A stretch of 48,303 nt of DNA from the NCBI GenBank assembly GCA_964422925.1, contig CAYRDC010000018.1, positions 1 through 48,303 on the forward strand. Direction: 5' to 3'. Positions 42,367 to 48,303 of the stretch are shown one piece after another. Every line of letters begins with the position of its first letter. The first letter of the stretch is position 1. Below the pieces are notes generated by a model. It saw nothing but the letters and a program-made list of their open reading frames with translations, had not been told where the DNA came from and ran no database searches. The translations under genes were made by a program, and so were the position numbers. The DNA is from CAYRDC01 sp964422925. GTDB lineage: Bacteria; Bacteroidota; Bacteroidia; Chitinophagales; S012-47.

Positions 42367-42448
42367 GAACAAAAGGGCACCACAGTAGTTTGCGATGCCC
42401 CAGAGTCTTCCACTCTTCGGCTTATAGCCTTGTTGTGGTTTGAGGCTA
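42367..42448 (-). ncRNA. tracrRNA of the type II-C CRISPR system
   Basis: On the minus strand the transcript reads, in order: an anti-repeat UCAAACCACAAC (plus 42432-42443) that is a perfect 12-base complement of the start of the CRISPR repeat at the window end; a nexus-like hairpin GGCU-AUA-AGCC (42419-42429); a stem-loop AGAGU-GGAAG-ACUCU (42402-42416); and a terminator hairpin GGGCAUC...GGUGCCC (42375-42400) followed by UUUUG. A further 5-bp pairing of repeat GAAAU with AUUUU just upstream is possible if transcription starts earlier. The order matches known Cas9 tracrRNAs. It is transcribed divergently from cas9. Confidence 0.88.
42375..42400 (-). terminator. Intrinsic terminator of tracrRNA
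   Basis: A 7-bp stem (including one G-U pair), a 12-nt loop and a run of four T on the minus strand directly after the stem. Confidence 0.75.
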
Positions 42449-42478
42449 TAAAATTACATAACCAATCATAAAAAACAA
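42449..42478 (-). promoter_or_regulatory. Candidate tracrRNA promoter
   Basis: On the minus strand TTG (42478-42476), a spacer of exactly 19 nt and TAATTTTA (42456-42449, 7 of 8 to TAnnTTTG) give the Bacteroidota promoter layout, placing the transcript start near 42443-42447. The promoter lies within 10-35 bp of the cas9 start, so tracrRNA and cas9 expression may interfere. Confidence 0.6.
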
Positions 42479-42484
42479 ATAAAC

Positions 42485-45400
42485 ATGGCTAGAATTTTAG
42501 GACTTGATCTTGGTACAAATTCGATTGGATGGGCAATAAGGGAAACCAGTGAAGATGAGCGTATAGAATATCTGTCCAAATTTAAGAATGGAATTGGTGA
42601 CTCAGAAAATCAGATTGTTGATTATGGCGTAGTAGTGTTTAAAAAGGGTGTAGGTGACGGCACATCAGGAGAATTCTCATTAGCTGCTGAAAGAAGGAAA
42701 AACAGAAGTAGGCGTAGACTATATAACGCTAAACGATACAGAAAATGGGAATTGTTAAAAGTACTTATTGAAAATAATATGTGTCCTCTCCCCATGCATG
42801 AACTAAGATTATGGAGCGTAGGAGAATGGATTAATGAGAATGGTAAATGGAAAAATAAAGGGAGAAAATATCCATTAAACCGGGACTTTATTAGGTGGTT
42901 TGCGATGGATTTCAATAAAATCGGAAACAAGTATGATCCAGACGAAAAATTAAAGCCTGAATTTGAAAATCCTTATTCGCTCAGGTGTTTTTTATTGGAA
43001 AATACCCTAGAAAATAATCAAAAGGAGAAATATATGATTGGTAGGGCTCTTTATCATTTTGCACAGCGAAGGGGATTTAAATCAAGTAGAAAAGGTGGGA
43101 AATCTACTTATGCAGAAAACAAAGATATTGAAGAAAAGAAGCAGAAAGACCCTAACTTTCATATTTCTAAATATGCTTTAGAAAAAATCAAATCCGGACA
43201 ACGATTCAGAAATAGCGGAGTAATTCAAAGGAAATATTATGAAGAAGAATTCCTTGCTATATGCAAGAAACAAAATATTCACCAAGAGTTAACGAGAAAA
43301 TTATTTAACGCAGTATTTTATGTGCGGCCTTTAAGAAGCCAAAAAGGCCTTGTCGGTAAATGTACCCTTGAGAAAGATAAAGCCCGAATACCCATTAGCC
43401 ATCCATATTTTGAAGAATATCGAGCATTAGCTTTCATAAATAACATTAAGTGGAGAGAAACCGGTAGTAATTCATTATTTCAACCAATTCCCATTGGACT
43501 GAAAAAGGATATACTTGAAAAAGTATTTTTTAAACGAAAAAAAAATGGCGCAGTTGATACAAGAAGCTATTTTAAATTCGAAGAAATAGTTAAGAAATTC
43601 TCTAATAACCATAAGTACGAATTTAACTTTGCAAAATATAATAATGAGAAATTAAGGGAAGGAGAATATATACTTATTAGCAATCCAATAGTTTCAACTT
43701 GTCCAGTTATTGCTGGATTAATCAATGTATTCAATGACAGCTGGACCGAAAAATTTATCCAGAATAATGATAAATACGGAATTAACTGGTCAGGATTATC
43801 TCTTCAATACCAAGTAAAATACGGGACTAAAAAAGAAGTTAAAAGAAGGCTGGACTTTGAAGGAATATGGCACTTATTATTTGATTACATACTAATCAAA
43901 GACGCCCAAGAAGGTCTTAGTACTTTCTGTAAAGAAGTTTTAGGATGGGATGAGACAAAGACAAATCAATTCATTGAGATTGATATTCCCCAGGGATATG
44001 GCTCATTAAGTAGAAATGCCATTACTAAAATTTTACCTTATCTACAAAGTGAGCATATTTATACTGAAGCAGTATTTTTTGCTAACCTGGATAAGGTCTT
44101 TGGTAAAGAATACTTTACTATGAACCAAGAAACAATTAAATCAGCCATTTCGGAAACAATAAACAATGTAAACAAGGAAAAAGTATTACTAAACATAGTT
44201 AATGGGTTAATCAGAAAGTTTTTCGCAGAACAAGAATCAATTAGGGCAAAAGGACTTGATGAACAGTTAAAGAAAGTTGCCAGTGAAGAAGTAATCAAAA
44301 GCTTATTACAACATTTTGGAGAAAATGATTGGAACAAAATGACAGAGCAGGAAAGAAATTTCCATTATGATTATGTACTAACTAAATACCTTAAATTCCT
44401 TGATGGTAAACAAGAACCCCAAGAAAAAGCTTCATACAGCAGAGGCGTTGATACCGACATCGATTATTATTTAATCCCCCGGTTAGATGAAAAAGTGAAG
44501 AATACTTTGAAGGAAAAATTTAATGTTAAACCTGAATTTCTTAAATACTTATATCATCCCTCTGATATAGATATTTACCCAAAACCCAAAAAAACCATAC
44601 ATATTGTTGACAGAAGTACCGGAGAAGTGATTGATATTCCGCAATTAGAAGACCCGATGCCTCCCACTAAGGGTTGGAAAAACCCCATGGCTATGCGAAC
44701 AATGTATGAACTTAAACATTTAGTTAATCACCTACTACAAATTAGGAAAATTGATATAGAAACAAAGATTGTTATAGAAATGGCCAGAGAATTAAACGAT
44801 TCTAACAGAAGATGGGCAATTCAAACATATCAGAAAAGAAGAGAAGAAGAAAATAAAGAATTTGCAAAAGTTATTATTGGACTTGCAAAAGAAAAGTACC
44901 CTAATCTTAATGAAAATGATGCTGAGAACATTGAAAAAATAAGGTTATGGTGGGAACAATTGGAAAACGGAACTGAAATTTATAAGCAAATTAAGAATTT
45001 ACAAGATGATGTCGAAAAATATAGATTATGGAAAGAACAAAAATGCATATGTCTGTATACAGGAAAACATTTTAGTCTTACGGATTTATTTGACGGAACG
45101 AAAACACAATTTGAGCATACTTTCCCAATAAGTGATTCATTTGATGACTCTCTAGCTAATAAAACAATATGTGATGCACGATACAATATGAACATAAAAA
45201 GGGATCAAATTCCAACTCAATTAAAAAATTATAATGAGGATGCTGATGGCTACTCAGCCATTAAGCCCCGATTAAAGCCATGGATTGATTTACGTAATAC
45301 ACTTTTTCATAAAATTGAAGAGAATAAAAAGGAAACCAAGAAGGCTATTCGCTCCGGTAATATAGAAAAGAAAAATTATCTTATTCGTCAAAGGCATTTG

Positions 45401-46843
45401 CTTCAATTTGATTTTAATTATTGGGATAAAAAAGTCAAGACGTTTACATTAAATGAAATACCTCAATGGTGGAAGAACAGCCAACTAGTAGATACTCAAA
45501 TTATTACTAAATACGCTAGAGCTTATTTGAAATCCTTGTTTCATAGGGTTGATGTAATAAAAGCTAAACAAAACACTTATGATTCGCAAGATGGAATGGC
45601 TAATATATTCAAAAAAATATACCAGATAAAAGGAGATGAACAAAAGGACAGAAGCAAACATTGTCATCATGCAATAGATGCAGCCGTATTGACTCTGATT
45701 CCCAACTCAGCGAAAAGGGAGAATATTCTTCAAAAATATTACAAAGCCCTTAATAACAATCAGAAATATCATACTAAACCATATCTAACGTTCCATGAAA
45801 GCTACGTAACAAGCATTGAAAATAATGTTCTAATAAATCATGTTAACCGAGATAGGACATCAACACCTACACGTAAAAAAGCCAGAATAAGGGGTAAAGT
45901 GCAAAAAACGAGGAATGGAAATATAATGCTTGTACAAGGGAAGAGTATTCGTGGACAATTACATAAAGAAAGTTATTTTGGTATGGTTCAAGTTCCAGAG
46001 CGAAATGAAGAAGGTTATGTAATTCGAGAAAATGGCAAAATCAAAGTAAAAAAAGATGAATTCTGGGTTGTCATGCGAAAACCTATGGAAAAAGTCAAAA
46101 TCAGTAAAGATGAAATCTTAGACAAAGTTTTAGAAAAGTACATAATTAGCCAACTCCGGCAGGGAAAGAAAATCACAGAAGTAGTAGACTTCCAAAAAAA
46201 GCCAATACGACATATTCGTTGCCGTGTAAAAGCAGGCCGAGGATATCTTACCAAGGAAAAAGCTATTCTATTAAAAAAACATACCTACGTATCGAAAAAA
46301 GAATACAAAAGATACGTACTGGCACAAAATGAAGAAAATTATCTTTTTCTTTTTTATGAAGACAGGAAAAATAATTCCATCAGAAGGTCTGCTAGAATTA
46401 TTAGTCTTTTCGAATGGACACAATTTGGTTATTCCAGATTAAGAGATATTTGGGCAGATAGCTCTATGAATCAAACAGCCAACGGGATTCCATTAAAACA
46501 CATACTGAAAGTTGGAGATAAATTGCTTTTATACATTAAGTATCCGGAAGAACTTATTCACCTAGATAGAGACGAATTACAAAATAGACTTTTTAAAGTA
46601 TACAAATTCAACGATATAGGTTCGACTAAATTTATTTATCTACAAAACCATATGGAAGCAAGACCGGAAGAAGAACTATCTAATCTCGAAAAAGGGAAAG
46701 ACGGTTTTCCAGAATTTAATGACAATACCTATATGTACCGTTTAAGACTAAATCCAAAAAAATTGAATTGCCTATTTGAGGGAAGGGATTTTGTTCTAAA
46801 TCCTGATGGAGAATTGCTTTATAAATGTTTTAATGAATCATAG
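42485..46843 (+). CDS. cas9: CRISPR-associated endonuclease Cas9 (type II-C)
   Basis: This 1452-residue RNA-guided nuclease is in the size range of large Bacteroidota Cas9 proteins. RuvC-I has D8 in ILGLDLGTNSIGWAI. The arginine-rich bridge helix is at about 67-92 (AAERRKNRSRRRLYNAKRYR), followed by a long helical recognition lobe. RuvC-II has E765 in IVIEMAREL. The HNH domain has E877-H878 in FEHTFPIS and N901 in ARYNMNIK. RuvC-III has H1061, H1062 and D1065 in HHAIDAAV. The rest is the C-terminal PAM-interacting part. All catalytic positions are filled. The gene is AT-rich with AT-ending codons, unlike cas1, cas2 and the rest of the window. It is followed by cas1 after 18 bp; csn2 and cas4 are absent, defining II-C. 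Confidence 0.97.
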   Translation: MARILGLDLGTNSIGWAIRETSEDERIEYLSKFKNGIGDSENQIVDYGVVVFKKGVGDGTSGEFSLAAERRKNRSRRRLYNAKRYRKWELLKVLIENNMCPLPMHELRLWSVGEWINENGKWKNKGRKYPLNRDFIRWFAMDFNKIGNKYDPDEKLKPEFENPYSLRCFLLENTLENNQKEKYMIGRALYHFAQRRGFKSSRKGGKSTYAENKDIEEKKQKDPNFHISKYALEKIKSGQRFRNSGVIQRKYYEEEFLAICKKQNIHQELTRKLFNAVFYVRPLRSQKGLVGKCTLEKDKARIPISHPYFEEYRALAFINNIKWRETGSNSLFQPIPIGLKKDILEKVFFKRKKNGAVDTRSYFKFEEIVKKFSNNHKYEFNFAKYNNEKLREGEYILISNPIVSTCPVIAGLINVFNDSWTEKFIQNNDKYGINWSGLSLQYQVKYGTKKEVKRRLDFEGIWHLLFDYILIKDAQEGLSTFCKEVLGWDETKTNQFIEIDIPQGYGSLSRNAITKILPYLQSEHIYTEAVFFANLDKVFGKEYFTMNQETIKSAISETINNVNKEKVLLNIVNGLIRKFFAEQESIRAKGLDEQLKKVASEEVIKSLLQHFGENDWNKMTEQERNFHYDYVLTKYLKFLDGKQEPQEKASYSRGVDTDIDYYLIPRLDEKVKNTLKEKFNVKPEFLKYLYHPSDIDIYPKPKKTIHIVDRSTGEVIDIPQLEDPMPPTKGWKNPMAMRTMYELKHLVNHLLQIRKIDIETKIVIEMARELNDSNRRWAIQTYQKRREEENKEFAKVIIGLAKEKYPNLNENDAENIEKIRLWWEQLENGTEIYKQIKNLQDDVEKYRLWKEQKCICLYTGKHFSLTDLFDGTKTQFEHTFPISDSFDDSLANKTICDARYNMNIKRDQIPTQLKNYNEDADGYSAIKPRLKPWIDLRNTLFHKIEENKKETKKAIRSGNIEKKNYLIRQRHLLQFDFNYWDKKVKTFTLNEIPQWWKNSQLVDTQIITKYARAYLKSLFHRVDVIKAKQNTYDSQDGMANIFKKIYQIKGDEQKDRSKHCHHAIDAAVLTLIPNSAKRENILQKYYKALNNNQKYHTKPYLTFHESYVTSIENNVLINHVNRDRTSTPTRKKARIRGKVQKTRNGNIMLVQGKSIRGQLHKESYFGMVQVPERNEEGYVIRENGKIKVKKDEFWVVMRKPMEKVKISKDEILDKVLEKYIISQLRQGKKITEVVDFQKKPIRHIRCRVKAGRGYLTKEKAILLKKHTYVSKKEYKRYVLAQNEENYLFLFYEDRKNNSIRRSARIISLFEWTQFGYSRLRDIWADSSMNQTANGIPLKHILKVGDKLLLYIKYPEELIHLDRDELQNRLFKVYKFNDIGSTKFIYLQNHMEARPEEELSNLEKGKDGFPEFNDNTYMYRLRLNPKKLNCLFEGRDFVLNPDGELLYKCFNES

Positions 46844-46861
46844 TTATGCCATAATATTAAC

Positions 46862-47779
46862 ATGATTAAACGCACCCTCTTTTTCAATAACCCCTATCAC
46901 CTGAGCACCCGTCTCCGGCAGCTGGTGATCACCGACAAGAAAACCGGTGAAAAAACCACCGCGCCCATTGAAGACCTCGGTTTCGTGGTGCTCGACCACC
47001 GGGAGATCACCTTCACACAGTCGGTGCTGAGCGAACTGGCGGCCAACAACACGGCCGTGGTAATCTGCGACAGCCGGCACATGCCCGCCAGCATGCTTTT
47101 CCATCTCGACACCCACCAGGTGCAGAACGAAAGGTTCCGCGCCCAGGTGTCGGCCAGCGAGCCGCTGAAAAAGCAGCTCTGGCAGCAGACCGTCAAAGCC
47201 AAGCTGCGCAACCAGGCTTCGGTGCTGGACCAGCGGGGCGGTCCGGGGGATGCCCTCCGCAGGCTGGCCGCGCGCGTGCGCAGCGGGGATCCCGACAACC
47301 TGGAAGGCCAGGGCGCCCGGCGCTACTGGAAAGCCCTGTTCGGGCCGGATTTCAAACGCGAACGGGAAGGGGCGCCCCCCAACCCCTCGCTCAATTACAT
47401 TTACGCCATCCTGCGGGCCGCGGTGGCCCGCGCCCTCTGCGGAAGCGGCCTCCTGCCCACGCTCGGCATCCATCACCACAACCGTTACAATGCCTATTGT
47501 CTGGCGGATGACATTATGGAACCCTTCCGCCCCTTCGCGGACGCGCTCGTCAGGGAGGAAATTGATCAAAACCCAAACTATCATAACCTGACCCCGGAAA
47601 ACAAGGCCCGGCTGCTCGGGGTGCTGACCACCGACACCCTGGTGAACGGGAAGCTGCGGCCGCTGTCGGTGGGCCTGGCCGAAACCACGGCCTCCCTGGC
47701 GGCCTGCTTTGTGGGGAAGGCCCGGAAAATCAAATACCCGGCCTGGCCCCCGGCCGCGAAAACAAAAACCGGAAAATAA
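46862..47779 (+). CDS. cas1: CRISPR-associated integrase Cas1 (type II)
   Basis: Cas1 with Cas2 inserts new spacers at the repeat. The 305-residue protein has the N-terminal beta domain (MIKRTLFFNNPYHLSTR, IEDLGFVVLDHREIT) and a C-terminal helical domain with the metal-site residues: E148 in NLEGQGARRYWKALFG, the histidine cluster H204-H206 in LGIHHHNRYN, and D216/D217 with E220 in LADDIMEPFRP. This version is typical of type II systems. The gene is GC-rich with GC-ending codons like the host, in sharp contrast to cas9 only 18 bp upstream. cas2 follows after 7 bp. Confidence 0.96.
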   Translation: MIKRTLFFNNPYHLSTRLRQLVITDKKTGEKTTAPIEDLGFVVLDHREITFTQSVLSELAANNTAVVICDSRHMPASMLFHLDTHQVQNERFRAQVSASEPLKKQLWQQTVKAKLRNQASVLDQRGGPGDALRRLAARVRSGDPDNLEGQGARRYWKALFGPDFKREREGAPPNPSLNYIYAILRAAVARALCGSGLLPTLGIHHHNRYNAYCLADDIMEPFRPFADALVREEIDQNPNYHNLTPENKARLLGVLTTDTLVNGKLRPLSVGLAETTASLAACFVGKARKIKYPAWPPAAKTKTGK

Positions 47780-47786
47780 CCGCGCC

Positions 47787-48125
47787 ATGTCGCAACTACG
47801 GCTGAACGCGTACCGCATTATGTGGCTGTTTGTATTCTTCGACCTGCCGGTCCGCACCAAAAAAGACCGGAAGCAGTACTCGGAATTCCGCAGGAAACTG
47901 CAGCAGGACGGATTTACCATGATGCAGTACAGCGTGTACACGCGCCACTGCGCCAGCCGCGAAAACGCGGCCGTGCATATCCAGCGGGTGAAAAAAATGC
48001 TGCCGCCCAGGGGCATGGTGAGCATCCTGCAGATCACCGACCGGCAGTACGGGGATATCCTGAATTTCTGGGGGAAGGAACGGAAAAAGCCGGAAAAAGG
48101 CCCGCCCCAGCTGCAATTATTCTGA
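47787..48125 (+). CDS. cas2: CRISPR-associated protein Cas2
   Basis: This 112-residue partner of Cas1 in spacer acquisition has a ferredoxin-like fold starting with the strand IMWLFVFFDLPV, with the conserved aspartate at D19, then KKDRKQYSEFRRKLQQDGF, QYSVYTRHC and VSILQITDRQYGDI. The C-terminal tail (KPEKGPPQLQLF) is usual for type II Cas2. I take the ATG at 47787, 7 bp after the cas1 stop; an open frame extends upstream into cas1 but lacks family sequence. Codon use is host-like. Confidence 0.95.
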   Translation: MSQLRLNAYRIMWLFVFFDLPVRTKKDRKQYSEFRRKLQQDGFTMMQYSVYTRHCASRENAAVHIQRVKKMLPPRGMVSILQITDRQYGDILNFWGKERKKPEKGPPQLQLF

Positions 48126-48256
48126 GGGAACCTGGAAAATCCAACGCGGACCCTTACAGGATGGGGAAAAAGCAGGACCCCGGCAGTGTAAAAAACTGCC
48201 GGGGCCCGAAAAAATCAACGATATTTCTTTGTAAAACCCACGATATCAGCACCCTG
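48126..48256. promoter_or_regulatory. Leader-like region between cas2 and the CRISPR array
   Basis: This 131-bp stretch without a gene contains a strong hairpin (CCCCGGCAGT at 48178-48187 with ACTGCCGGGG at 48195-48204, 7-nt loop). It also contains AACGATATT (48217-48225), which is inverted relative to AATATCGTT inside the first repeat (48268-48276). The hairpin could end cas2 transcripts or array transcripts coming from the right, but its T-tract is poor in both directions. Confidence 0.5.
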
Positions 48257-48303
48257 CGCGGGGGTATAATATCGTTAATCCAGCATTTCAATCAAACCAC
48301 AAC
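48257..48303 (-). CRISPR. First visible repeat of the CRISPR array (array continues outside the window)
   Basis: The last bases of the window, read on the minus strand, begin GTTGTGGTTTGATTGAAATG, the form of type II-C repeats of Bacteroidota (about 47 nt, starting GTTGT). The first 12 bases are exactly complementary to the tracrRNA anti-repeat. Only one copy is visible, so the inner boundary (here set at 47 nt) and the spacers cannot be seen. In this orientation crRNAs would be transcribed towards the cas genes. Confidence 0.75.

Noticed and set aside
42375..42443. The hairpins upstream of cas9 considered as a riboswitch or cas9 attenuator on the plus strand
   Set aside because: On the plus strand the last hairpin lacks a T-tract, whereas the minus strand gives the exact tracrRNA order with an anti-repeat and terminator.
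46844..48037. A 397-codon open frame on the minus strand across cas1 and cas2
   Set aside because: It is antisense to two well-supported cas genes and consists of low-information G/R/P/V-rich sequence.
1..48303. tRNA and rRNA genes
   Set aside because: I looked through the intergenic regions for tRNA-like cloverleaf sequence and rRNA blocks and saw none. A dedicated search was not possible here.

Overview
The window reads as part of a chromosome or metagenomic scaffold from a Bacteroidota (Bacteroidetes) organism with moderately high GC content. The clade call rests on two proteins with type IX secretion (T9SS) C-terminal sorting domains, a TonB-dependent receptor with a carboxypeptidase-like N-terminal domain, a DUF5916 outer-membrane protein, ECF-sigma/anti-sigma/outer-membrane cassettes, a Wzi-like protein, and several promoters matching the Bacteroidota TTG-N19..20-TAnnTTTG pattern. 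I cannot resolve genus or family. Two 100-N assembly gaps (41171-41270 and 41886-41985) both fall inside short-repeat sequence.

Positions 1-39263 are mostly ordinary chromosome: a fused formiminotransferase-cyclodeaminase; a GMC oxidoreductase/aldehyde dehydrogenase pair; a DUF5916 protein; two adjacent ECF sigma cassettes; XTP pyrophosphatase; branched-chain aminotransferase; a small T9SS cargo protein; a TonB-dependent receptor; an isoaspartyl peptidase; a methyltransferase; an acyl-CoA thioesterase; a TlpA-type lipoprotein; an alaS-gatB operon divergent from an M23 peptidase-MerR pair; a Wzi-like protein; a sodium:solute symporter; a cytochrome c lipoprotein; phosphofructokinase with a MgtC/DUF4010 membrane protein; a very large T9SS beta-propeller/SprB protein; and dihydroorotase. 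One small accessory island (29991-30780) interrupts this: a C-terminal remnant of a RecG/AlbA-like protein, an overlapping GIY-YIG endonuclease gene, and REP-like palindromic repeats including a perfect 95-bp tandem duplication.

From 39256 to the right edge the window is accessory DNA attached to the 3' end of dihydroorotase. First comes a toxin-antitoxin-chaperone (TAC) operon on the minus strand. Its presumed toxin gene is too short for routine gene calling and is split by one in-frame amber codon. Next is a rearranged 3' fragment of the dihydroorotase gene, then a Y1 (REP-associated tyrosine) transposase flanked by palindromic repeats in inverted orientation, then a third copy of the dihydroorotase 3' end.

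The last block is a type II-C CRISPR-Cas locus: a tracrRNA encoded antisense in the cas9 upstream region, cas9, cas1, cas2, a leader-like region, and the first repeat of a CRISPR array that continues beyond the window. The tracrRNA/cas9 part is strongly AT-rich with AT-ending codons, while cas1 and cas2 are GC-rich like the host. The composition changes in the 18-bp gap between cas9 and cas1, which suggests that the effector and adaptation modules have different histories. The anti-repeat in the tracrRNA matches the start of the repeat at the window end over 12 bases, so the parts plausibly form one working system.
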